Shown piece by piece: positions 1 to 5,559 of a stretch of 5,560 nt of DNA (within the stretch, counting starts at the first letter, position 1; each line of letters begins with the position of its first letter). This DNA is from an uncultured bacterium. GTDB lineage: Bacteria > Verrucomicrobiota > Kiritimatiellia > RFP12 > UBA1067. The stretch spans positions 1 to 5,560 of the forward strand of contig CACYEO010000014.1 in assembly GCA_902773475.1 (NCBI GenBank), read 5' to 3'. The translations under genes and the position numbers were made by a program. The notes under the pieces were generated by a model. The model did no database searches. It was not told the origin of the DNA and was given only the letters and a program-made list of their open reading frames with translations.

Positions 1-76
1 ACGCCAAAGGAAAGTTGTTTCAAACAGTTGTTTCCCATAATCAAAAAGCCAGACGGTGAATTGCGCAGATGCGCCC
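1..76 (+). repeat. Dispersed repeat, copy A
   Basis: Bases 2-76 match the reverse complement of 4791-4865 at 67 of 75 positions without gaps, including a perfect 25-bp stretch at 11-35. A third, divergent copy lies at 4961-5031. Inside it is a short tandem motif built on AGTTGTTTC, starting at 13 and 26. The end facing the operon is GATGCGCCC (68-76), shared exactly by all three copies. Copy A lies directly upstream of the hydrogenase operon promoter and may extend beyond the left window edge. The differences between A and B do not favour third codon positions, so it is read as non-coding. Confidence 0.85.
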
Positions 77-77
77 G

Positions 78-108
78 AAAACGCGGCGGGACGGGCGCGC
101 GGCGTTTT
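78..108. promoter_or_regulatory. Inverted repeat over the -35 region (candidate operator or terminator)
   Basis: AAAACGC (78-84) and GCGTTTT (102-108) are perfect 7-bp inverted arms around a GC-rich 17-base spacer. The dyad ends two bases before the TATAAT at 111 and covers the place where a -35 box would lie, and no TTGACA-like box is present. It could be a regulator binding site. Alternatively, the GC-rich centre and four-T end could be a weak terminator of a gene to the left of the window. Confidence 0.35.
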
Positions 109-110
109 GG

Positions 111-116
111 TATAAT
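111..116 (+). promoter_or_regulatory. -10 box of the hydrogenase operon promoter
   Basis: A perfect TATAAT lies 25 bases before the ATG at 142, in otherwise very GC-rich DNA. Transcription starting about seven bases downstream would give a leader of roughly 18 bases containing GAGGG (133-137), four bases before the start codon. There is no good -35 hexamer at 16-18 bp spacing, so an activator or an alternative sigma factor may be needed. No start site has been mapped. Confidence 0.5.
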
Positions 117-141
117 GTCCGCCGGTCTTGGCGAGGGTGTC

Positions 142-399
142 ATGGCGAAACCGAAAATAGTCATCTGCATGGGCAGTTCCTGTTTCGCGCGCGGGAACGA
201 GAAAACCGTAGAAGCGTGCGAGAACTTCCTGGCCGCGCGCGGGCTGCGGGACGAGGTCGATGTCGACCTCGGCGCGAGCCTGTGCACGGGCAACTGCGCG
301 GACGGCCCGATCGTGGTCGTGGACGGAAAGACGTACAGGCACGTGGATCCGCTCGTGATGCGCGACATCCTCGAGACCGCATTCCCGGAGAAAGGCTGA
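142..399 (+). CDS. Thioredoxin-like [2Fe-2S] ferredoxin (NuoE/HoxE C-terminal type)
   Basis: This 85-residue protein should bind one [2Fe-2S] cluster in a thioredoxin-like fold, as in the C-terminal half of NuoE/HoxE and in stand-alone ferredoxins beside [FeFe] hydrogenases. The four expected ligands are visible: C9 and C14 (C-x4-C, in the CMGSSC segment after the first beta strand) and C48 and C52 (C-x3-C, in LCTGNC), followed by a GPIVVVDG strand. The reading frame is open from base 28, but the ATG at 142 is chosen because the family begins just before the first strand, GAGGG sits four bases upstream, and the extra upstream residues would lie in the repeat and promoter. The gene ends three bases before the hydrogenase gene, so the two are almost certainly co-transcribed. 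It probably serves as electron donor or acceptor for that protein. The family call is firm; the partner is inferred. Confidence 0.9.
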   Translation: MAKPKIVICMGSSCFARGNEKTVEACENFLAARGLRDEVDVDLGASLCTGNCADGPIVVVDGKTYRHVDPLVMRDILETAFPEKG

Positions 400-402
400 C
401 AA

Positions 403-2151
403 ATGGTCGCAAGCCCCGTCTATACCACGGAAAACGAGTGCCAGGACTGCTACAAGTGCGTCCGGCACTGCCCGGTGAAGGCGATCCGCATAGTGAACGG
501 AAAGGCGTCGGTGATTCCCGAAGCCTGCGTCGCCTGCGGCGAATGCGTCAAGGTCTGCCCGGCGCACGCGAAGAAGATCCGCAGCGATCTCGCCCGCCTC
601 AAGGAGCTGCTCGCTTCCGGCGCGCCGCTCTACGCGTCGGTGGCGCCCAGTTTCGCAGGCTATTTCAAAGGCGTTTCGATCGGGCGTCTCGCGGGCGCTC
701 TCAAACGCATGGGTTTCGCGGGGGTCAGCGAAACGGCGCACGGCGCGGAAAGCGTAAGCGCGCACGTCGCGCGCCTGCTGGACGGAACGGATTCCCCGCT
801 TGTGATTTCGTCGGCGTGTCCCGCCGCTGTGGACATGGTGCGCAAGTACATGCCCGGCTACGCGCGGTTCATATCGCCCCTGCCCTCCCCCGTGCGGGCG
901 CACTGCCGCCTCATCAAGGAGAAGTTCGGCTCCGCGGCCAAAGTGGTGTTTTTCGGGCCGTGCGCGGCGAAGAAGAACGAAGCGGACGCGCATCCCGGCG
1001 AACTCGCGCTCGCCGCGATCTTCCCGGCGCTCGAAAAGCTTCTGGAGGAAAAAGGCGTCGATTTCGGCGAAGAGGCCGAACTCGCCCTCGGCCCCGCCGC
1101 GGAAGGCCGCTTCTATTCCGTCGAGGGCGGAATGAACGACACTCTGCGCGACGGCAGGACGGACGTGCGCTACGTTTCCGTTTCCGGTCTGGAGGATTTC
1201 CGCAGGATGCTCGAGAGTTTCGACCCGGAGGAGTTTTCGCGGCATCCGGAAAAATTCGGGCGCAAGCTTTTCATCGAAGTCCTCGCCTGCCCGGGCGGCT
1301 GCGTGAACGGCCCGGCCATGCCGCGCGGCGCTTCCGGGCTTGCCACGCTTTTCGAGACGGACGCCACGGCGCCGATCCAGCCTTCCACGCGCCGCTGCTT
1401 CTCGCATTGCGGCGTGTCGAAATACGAGCCTGCCGCCGTCGCGGAGGAGGAGCCTCCGGAGGACGCGATCGCCTCCGCGCTCGCCAGAGTCGGCAAGTAT
1501 GCGAAATCGGACGAGGTGAACTGCGGGGCGTGCGGCTACGACACGTGCCGGGAGTTCGCGAAAGCGCTCATCGCGGGCAAGGCCGAGGAGGCCATGTGCC
1601 ACACCTACCTGAAAAAGAATTTCCAGCGCACGTCCAACGCCCTCATAAAGTACATTCCCGCCGGCGTCGTCATCGTCGACGGCGGCGGCGCGATTGTCGA
1701 ATGCAACGGCATTTTCGCGGAAATGGCCGGCGCCAAAACGGAGTTCGAAGCGCTCGGGAACCTCGACGGACTCGTGATCGACGCGTTCATGCCCGAGTTC
1801 GCCGAACTTTTCGCGGGGGCGATCGAACACGGCAGCGAAATCGTCAAGTTCCGCCAGCCCTGGAACGACCGGCTCGTCACGGTCAGCGTGTTCCCGATAA
1901 GCATCGGGGAGTTCGCCGGCGCGGTCGTCCAGGACGTCACGAAGAACGAGGGCCGCCGCGAGGAGATAGCCGCCAAGGCGCGCGACGTGATCCGCAAAAA
2001 CGTCTACACCGTCCAGCAGGTTGCGCGTCTCTTCGGCGAACACATCGCGGAGACTGAAATCATGCTGAACGAAATCGCCGGCTCGTACGAATCGCACACC
2101 GTGGGCAAACGCCTTCGCGAAGGCGGCAGCGAGGATTATCTGAATGGCTGA
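403..2151 (+). CDS. hydS: Putative sensory [FeFe] hydrogenase with PAS domain (group C, HydS-like)
   Basis: This 582-residue cytoplasmic protein has these domains in order. Two [4Fe-4S] ferredoxin motifs are formed by C13/C16/C19/C23 and C42/C45/C48/C52. The H-cluster domain covers about 75-325, with putative ligands C139 (SSACP), C187 (GPCAAKK) and C296/C300 (ACPGGC). A four-Cys Fe-S domain follows (C374, C377, C382, C399; CGACGYDTC). A PAS domain lies at about 408-512, then a helical tail. Catalytic enzymes have TSCCP, MPCxxKK and ACxGGCxxGGGQP. Here Ala138 replaces the proton-relay cysteine, GPC replaces MPC, and GPAMP replaces GGGQP. These changes, the PAS domain and the adjacent phosphatase fit group C sensory hydrogenases such as Thermotoga maritima HydS, so H2 or redox sensing is more likely than bulk H2 turnover. 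AAAGG (391-395) lies seven bases before the ATG. Its last 8 bases overlap the phosphatase gene. H-cluster occupancy needs the HydEFG maturases, which are not in the window. Confidence 0.93.
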   Translation: MVASPVYTTENECQDCYKCVRHCPVKAIRIVNGKASVIPEACVACGECVKVCPAHAKKIRSDLARLKELLASGAPLYASVAPSFAGYFKGVSIGRLAGALKRMGFAGVSETAHGAESVSAHVARLLDGTDSPLVISSACPAAVDMVRKYMPGYARFISPLPSPVRAHCRLIKEKFGSAAKVVFFGPCAAKKNEADAHPGELALAAIFPALEKLLEEKGVDFGEEAELALGPAAEGRFYSVEGGMNDTLRDGRTDVRYVSVSGLEDFRRMLESFDPEEFSRHPEKFGRKLFIEVLACPGGCVNGPAMPRGASGLATLFETDATAPIQPSTRRCFSHCGVSKYEPAAVAEEEPPEDAIASALARVGKYAKSDEVNCGACGYDTCREFAKALIAGKAEEAMCHTYLKKNFQRTSNALIKYIPAGVVIVDGGGAIVECNGIFAEMAGAKTEFEALGNLDGLVIDAFMPEFAELFAGAIEHGSEIVKFRQPWNDRLVTVSVFPISIGEFAGAVVQDVTKNEGRREEIAAKARDVIRKNVYTVQQVARLFGEHIAETEIMLNEIAGSYESHTVGKRLREGGSEDYLNG

Positions 2152-3361
2152 TTCCGCGCTGAACGGGCAGGGCGCGGCCGGCGAGCTCTTCATAGAGATG
2201 GAGGCCGCGCAGTTCACCAAAACCGGCCAGGCGGCGTGCGGCGACGACGTCCGTTTTCTTACGGTCGAGAAGGAGAACCGCCATCTGGCCGCCCTTTCAG
2301 ACGGTCTCGGCAGCGGCGTCAAGGCGAACGTCCTCGCGACGATGACGACCGCGATGGCCATAGAGTTCCTGAAATCGAACATCCCCACGCTCGAGGCCGT
2401 GGAAATCATCATGGACTCCCTGCCAGTCTGCGAAGTCAGGAAGATCGGCTATGCGACATTTTCGCTTTTCGACTTCCGGCTTGGCGGCAGGGCGCGCATA
2501 AGCGAGATGGGCAATCCCGGCTACATACACCTGCGCGGCGTGGAGGAAGTGCCGCCGCTGAAAGACGGGCAGATCGTTTCGGAGCACTGGCCCGACCGCG
2601 AAGTGCGCGAATGCGAAGTTGATTTCCGCGCCGGCGACAGGATAATAATGTGTTCCGACGGCGTCACGCAATCTGGCCTGGGCGTCCGCAAGGACATGAA
2701 ATTCGGCTGGCGCAGGTCGGGGGTGCTGGCGTTCGCGCGCGAGCGCATCGCGCGCGAGCCGGACATTTCCGCGAAGGATCTGAGCCTTGCCATAGCGCGG
2801 CAGGCGCTCAACATGACGCCGGGCGGATGCAAGGACGACATCAGCTGCGCGGTGTGCTATCTGCGCCGTCCGCGCGTGATGCGCGTACTCACCGGCCCGC
2901 CGTTCTACAAGGAGCACGACGCCGAATATGCGCGGCAGGCGCTGCTCGGCCCCGGGCATGTCGTCGCCTGCGGCGGCACCACTGCGAACATTCTGGAGCG
3001 TGAACTCGGCGTAAAGGTAAAGGTGCGGCTCGCCGACATGAAGACTGCGGGCGGTCTGCCGCCGGTCGGCACGATGGAGGGCGTCGGCATCGCCACGGAG
3101 GGCATCCTCACGCTCGGCAGGGTGCTTTCCGCGCTCGAGCAGATGCGCCCTCCGGAGAGGGAACCAGCGGCGGCGCGCGCTATTCTTGAAATGATGATGC
3201 GCCACGACCGCATCGAGTTCGTGATCGGCACGAAAGTGAACGAGTCCCACCAGGATCCGAACATACCGCAGGATCTCGAACTGCGCCGCAGCGTCGTCAG
3301 GCGCATCGCCGCCGCGCTCGAGAAGAACTACCGCAAGAAAGTCACCGTCAACTGCTACTGA
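2144..3361 (+). CDS. SpoIIE-family PP2C serine phosphatase with C-terminal extension
   Basis: This 405-residue protein should be a soluble, Mn/Mg-dependent phosphoserine/threonine phosphatase of the SpoIIE/RsbU type. The catalytic domain covers about 15-240. Its metal-binding aspartates are visible as D35 in GDD, D53 in SDGLGSG, D172 in SDG and D232 in KDDIS, so it looks active. Residues 241-405 form an extension with a CGGTTAN motif (276-281 region) and a GLPPVGTMEG segment (304-313); I do not recognise its function. It has no transmembrane segment or sensor domain of its own, so its input probably comes from the PAS-containing hydrogenase. The ATG lies inside the end of the hydrogenase gene (8-base overlap ATGGCTGA), with GAGGA at 2131-2135 as ribosome site, which suggests translational coupling and fixed stoichiometry. 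SpoIIE-type phosphatases usually act on anti-sigma-antagonist-like proteins; no such substrate or partner kinase is encoded here. Confidence 0.88.
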   Translation: MADSALNGQGAAGELFIEMEAAQFTKTGQAACGDDVRFLTVEKENRHLAALSDGLGSGVKANVLATMTTAMAIEFLKSNIPTLEAVEIIMDSLPVCEVRKIGYATFSLFDFRLGGRARISEMGNPGYIHLRGVEEVPPLKDGQIVSEHWPDREVRECEVDFRAGDRIIMCSDGVTQSGLGVRKDMKFGWRRSGVLAFARERIAREPDISAKDLSLAIARQALNMTPGGCKDDISCAVCYLRRPRVMRVLTGPPFYKEHDAEYARQALLGPGHVVACGGTTANILERELGVKVKVRLADMKTAGGLPPVGTMEGVGIATEGILTLGRVLSALEQMRPPEREPAAARAILEMMMRHDRIEFVIGTKVNESHQDPNIPQDLELRRSVVRRIAAALEKNYRKKVTVNCY

Positions 3362-3380
3362 GTCCGCGCCCCCCCGCAGT

Positions 3381-3464
3381 AGGCAATAGGAAGAAGGCAA
3401 TAGGGAATAGGAAGCAGGGAATAGGCAATAGGCAATAGACAATAGGCAATAGACAATAGGGAAT
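3381..3464. repeat. Imperfect 7-bp tandem repeat, about 12 units (AGGCAAT)
   Basis: Twelve consecutive 7-base units can be laid out without gaps. Five are exactly AGGCAAT (3381, 3395, 3423, 3430, 3444), three are AGGGAAT, two are AGACAAT, and two are degenerate (AGGAAGA, AGGAAGC). A decayed unit, AGGCGGC, follows. The array begins 20 bases after the phosphatase stop codon, in the gap between two convergent operons. Heptamer arrays of this kind are known in intergenic DNA of several bacterial groups and tend to vary in copy number by slippage. No function is evident. A long open frame on the minus strand reads through it but is a shadow of the phosphatase gene. Confidence 0.85.
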
Positions 3465-3524
3465 AGGCGGCAGCGGCGGAACGGCATCGCAAACCGCACG
3501 GTACAATCAACAGCGTTGCGCCGC

Positions 3525-3776
3525 CTAAATTAAGAAATACGAATTGGGTGACGCAGACGACTTGCCCGACTTGTCTTTCGTCTTCGCCGTCACGATTGGA
3601 ATGCCAAGTTCCCTGACATCCCGTATTGCCCGAGGCGGATGCTCGTAGCCGTACACTTCGGAGAGCTCCTGCGTTGTGATGCTGCCATGTTTCAGAATGT
3701 GCCGGATGACCGTGCGGGGACGTTTTGCGGAAACAGCCTCAAGTCTGTTGCGTATTCTCTTCGGCAATTTCACCAC
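3525..3776 (-). CDS. Small winged-helix-like DNA-binding protein next to methyltransferase
   Basis: This 83-residue basic protein starts at a GTG (3776-3774) overlapping the methyltransferase stop by seven bases; the next codon is also GTG and could be used instead. Its N-terminal half is Lys/Arg-rich. Residues about 22-58 read as a helix-turn-helix (ILKHGSITTQELSEVYGY, then HPPRAIRDVRELG), followed by a possible wing strand near the C-terminus. I recall similar HPPRA-RD-RE segments in winged-helix domains attached to type II restriction nucleases. This protein stops where a nuclease domain would follow, and no nuclease motif is seen in the 160 bases beyond it. It may be a controller, a specificity or accessory subunit, or the remaining domain of a lost nuclease. 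The tail after residue 68 (KSGK, SASPNSYFLI) is atypical. The gene is confident; the role is not. Confidence 0.7.
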   Translation of the reverse strand: MVKLPKRIRNRLEAVSAKRPRTVIRHILKHGSITTQELSEVYGYEHPPRAIRDVRELGIPIVTAKTKDKSGKSSASPNSYFLI

Positions 3777-4699
3777 GATACGCCCTCCGGGAAAAAGTTT
3801 GATTTCTGTGCAGCGTTTTCAGCTTCAACGGCAGGGATGGCCGATGCCAAGCCCTTGCTCACGTAAAGCGCCTCATACGTGACTGACTTTCGGCCCAGCA
3901 GCAATGCCTGGCTTGAAAGACCGGCCTTTAGCATTACTTTCCGGCACCCGAGTTCAGGTGGAAGGTCGCGCCCGTATTCGCGGCCGCCGCACTCGCCATC
4001 ATAACTTATCAAATAATCGACGCCCCTGCGGTTCAGCGTCTCCAGCGACTCGGCAAACTCATTGAAAGCCACTCCCGACAAATATCTGCAGTCGCGAGCA
4101 TCCGACACGCCCTGATACGGCGGATCCATATATACCACGTCGCCAGAGACGGTCCGGTCGAACACTTCTCTGTAGTCGACAGCGGAAAACTTTGTACTTC
4201 CTTTCAACAAAGCAGAAACGCATTTCACGTTTCTTTCCAATTTTGAAGGCGACGTGCCATGCCGCCGTTTATCAGGCGACTGGTTGAAATTTCCGTTCTT
4301 TCCATACCTGACGGATCCCTTTACGCATCTGGCGAGAAGATAGAACATGTTTGCCGGTCTGTCATCTCCAGCATTGAAGTCGTCGCGAATCTTGTAGAAA
4401 TGCGCCAGATGACCGCCGGGGAACGAGAACTGCCCTTCCCATACGGCGGCATAGTCCCGCAGAAATTCGCCGGGACTGGACACGACCGTTTCTAACAATC
4501 TGACAAGCGGTCCGTTGAGGTCATTCACAAGATAGGCCCCTGCCCGCGACTCCAAAGCCGCCGCTATCGTCATGGCGGCGCTCCCGGCAAACGGTTCGAC
4601 CATACGGTTGAACCGTTTGGGCATATAGCGCAGTATCTGCGGAGCGAGGATGCGTTTCGATCCTTGATATTGCACAATGTGCGGAACTGCCATCCTCAT
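3770..4699 (-). CDS. D12-class (Dam-type) adenine-N6 DNA methyltransferase
   Basis: This 309-residue enzyme should transfer a methyl group from S-adenosylmethionine to adenine N6 in a specific DNA site. Visible motifs are YQGSKR (11-16, N-terminal motif X), VEPFAGSAAM (34-43, AdoMet-binding motif I), VND (58-60) and the catalytic DPPY (192-195) inside a hydrophobic strand. This order, X-I-IV, is the alpha class to which Dam, M.DpnII and M.EcoRV belong. The target-recognition region between about 80 and 180 does not tell me the site. The ATG at 4699 has AAAGGA (4711-4706) six bases upstream; a second ATG two codons on is possible. It heads a two-gene minus-strand unit with the overlapping wHTH gene. 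Parts are clearly more AT-rich than the hydrogenase operon, which fits a mobile or acquired methyltransferase. No nuclease gene adjoins it in the window, so solitary or remnant restriction-modification function remains open. Confidence 0.92.
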   Translation of the reverse strand: MRMAVPHIVQYQGSKRILAPQILRYMPKRFNRMVEPFAGSAAMTIAAALESRAGAYLVNDLNGPLVRLLETVVSSPGEFLRDYAAVWEGQFSFPGGHLAHFYKIRDDFNAGDDRPANMFYLLARCVKGSVRYGKNGNFNQSPDKRRHGTSPSKLERNVKCVSALLKGSTKFSAVDYREVFDRTVSGDVVYMDPPYQGVSDARDCRYLSGVAFNEFAESLETLNRRGVDYLISYDGECGGREYGRDLPPELGCRKVMLKAGLSSQALLLGRKSVTYEALYVSKGLASAIPAVEAENAAQKSNFFPEGVSW

Positions 4700-4738
4700 T
4701 TGGATTCCTTTATGTTTGCGAGACTTTTCACGCGCATT

Positions 4739-4744
4739 ATTATA
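4739..4744 (-). promoter_or_regulatory. -10 box of the methyltransferase operon promoter
   Basis: Read on the minus strand this is TATAAT, about 40 bases before the methyltransferase ATG, giving a predicted leader of roughly 30 bases that contains the AAAGGA ribosome site. As at the hydrogenase operon, no convincing -35 hexamer is found at the normal spacing. The box lies 46 bases beyond the GATGCGCCC end of repeat B. Confidence 0.5.
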
Positions 4745-4790
4745 TCAAAAATCCAACATTCAGCATCAGGGTTGAAGGCGGGAAAAGTAG

Positions 4791-4866
4791 GGGCGCATCG
4801 GCGTAATTCACCGCATAGCTTTTTGATGATAGGAAACAACTGTTTGAAACAACTTTTCTTTGGCGC
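4791..4866 (-). repeat. Dispersed repeat, copy B
   Basis: On the minus strand this is 67/75 identical, ungapped, to copy A at 2-76, with the same internal AGTTGTTTC tandem and the same GATGCGCCC end (4799-4791). It is inverted relative to A, so A and B bracket 4.87 kb containing the hydrogenase and methyltransferase operons. Its GATGCGCCC end faces the methyltransferase promoter, as that of A faces the hydrogenase promoter. Confidence 0.85.
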
Positions 4867-4960
4867 ACGGGTGCGGGGCCTTGCGTCACCACTCTAGCGA
4901 TTGCCTTCGGCAGCGCCCTTAGGCCGGTGGATACGCTTTGCAGTTCGCGCACCTCTCTCG

Positions 4961-5031
4961 AAGTTGTTTTTTCCAGTTGTTCCGGTTGTTTCCAATCTCA
5001 AACCGTCTGGGTGAAAAACACAGATGCGCCC
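4961..5031 (+). repeat. Dispersed repeat, copy C (divergent)
   Basis: It begins with AAGTTGTTT and ends with CAGATGCGCCC like copy A and has the same orientation. Its middle differs: it carries three successive GTTGTT units (near 4963, 4976 and 4985) instead of two and is about six bases longer. The GTCTGGGTGAA segment near 5005 corresponds to the AGACGGTGAA of copy A. It is inverted relative to B across a 94-bp spacer, so B and C could pair as an imperfect long stem. It points into the 3' end of the metallophosphoesterase gene and has no obvious promoter after it. Confidence 0.65.
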
Positions 5032-5169
5032 ATCGTCCGAAGGTCAGAACGCGGGCAAGCGCGTCAAGGATTTTGAGCCGTGCACCCATCAACCCTGGGC
5101 GCTGCGGCATGACGCCCTTTCCGCCGTCCATCGCCCGGCGAATTTCACCGGACTGGATTCGCATGACAG

Positions 5170-5559
5170 TCATGCCTCCGCACAGAACATCGTCAGCGGA
5201 TTGCTGTGCGCGGTCTCGGCATGGCTCTGGCGAAATTTCGCATTGTTTGCGGCCAGCTCTTCGAAAGTCACCGGCTCGAAGCCGTTTACGTCCACGCCGG
5301 CATTGAGCATGCGCGGGCGACGCATGATGAGCGGCCAGTAGTCGTCTCCGGTGTTGTTGTGAATATGTCCGTAAATCATATACCCCCGCCGCCCCTGCGG
5401 ATACGACAGCATCGGATAGTGGCAAAGCGTCGCCGGGGTGCCTCCTAAGTCTATCTCCTTCATTGTCTGGACGCTCTCGAAGTAGTCTCCAAGTCGGACT
5501 TTGCCTGTCCACGTATGGTCGTGATTGCCAAGGACGAGGTGCTTGCGTCCGCAGAGACG
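5170..5559 (-). CDS. Metallophosphoesterase, C-terminal part (cut by window edge)
   Basis: The frame is open to the right edge, so this is the last 129 residues of a longer protein; the internal Met at 5463 is not taken as the start. Calcineurin-like metallophosphoesterase motifs are present in the expected order: LVLGNHDH (residues 9-15 of the visible part), CHYPML (46-51) and YGHIH (63-67). These supply Asn and His ligands of the two-metal site and the catalytic His. The N-terminal DxH and GD motifs would lie outside the window. A NAGVDVNGFEP segment follows, as in small cytoplasmic phosphodiesterase-like members. The substrate cannot be inferred, since the family includes nucleases, cyclic-nucleotide phosphodiesterases and protein phosphatases. 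The gene runs in the same direction as the methyltransferase unit but is separated from it by 470 bp of repeats, so a functional link is unlikely. Confidence 0.88.
   Translation of the reverse strand, partial: RLCGRKHLVLGNHDHTWTGKVRLGDYFESVQTMKEIDLGGTPATLCHYPMLSYPQGRRGYMIYGHIHNNTGDDYWPLIMRRPRMLNAGVDVNGFEPVTFEELAANNAKFRQSHAETAHSNPLTMFCAEA

Larger units (their letters stand above)
4700..5169. other. 470-bp non-coding region with repeats B and C
   Basis: This stretch separates the methyltransferase start from the metallophosphoesterase stop. It contains a promoter (4739-4744), repeat copies B and C, a 94-bp spacer between them (4867-4960) and about 140 bp of GC-rich sequence after C. The open frames crossing it on both strands run through the repeats, show no recognisable domain and change frame identity between repeat copies, so I call no gene. 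A small TGCC-TTC-GGCA dyad lies near 4911 but lacks a T tract. I see no tRNA or known RNA fold. Confidence 0.6.

Noticed and set aside
28..141. N-terminal extension of the ferredoxin from the ATG at 28
   Set aside because: The extra 38 residues are encoded by the dispersed repeat and promoter region, are not family-like, and the ATG at 142 has its own ribosome site.
69..2057. Long plus-strand open frame (662 codons) over the ferredoxin and hydrogenase genes
   Set aside because: The translation is overwhelmingly Arg/Gly/Ala with no domain, and it overlaps two genes with clear Cys-ligand motifs in other frames. It is an artefact of high GC.
2297..3499. 400-codon minus-strand frame opposite the phosphatase gene
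   Set aside because: It is antisense to a well-supported PP2C gene, His/Arg/Ala-rich, and its apparent N-terminus (YCLL repeats) is just the translated heptamer array.
3466..3525. GC-rich inverted segments (GGCGGC / GCCGCC) as a shared terminator of the convergent operons
   Set aside because: The arms are short, separated by about 45 bases, and have no T tract on either strand.
4740..4952. 70-codon minus-strand frame in the intergenic region
   Set aside because: It runs through repeat B and the methyltransferase promoter, and has no recognisable domain or good ribosome site.
4791..5031. CRISPR array or direct-repeat array
   Set aside because: There are only two repeats here, in opposite orientation and divergent, with a single 94-bp spacer and no cas genes.
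4919..5512. 197-codon minus-strand frame at the right end
   Set aside because: It overlaps the metallophosphoesterase in another frame, where the GNHD, CHYP and GHIH motifs lie, and ends in translated repeat C.
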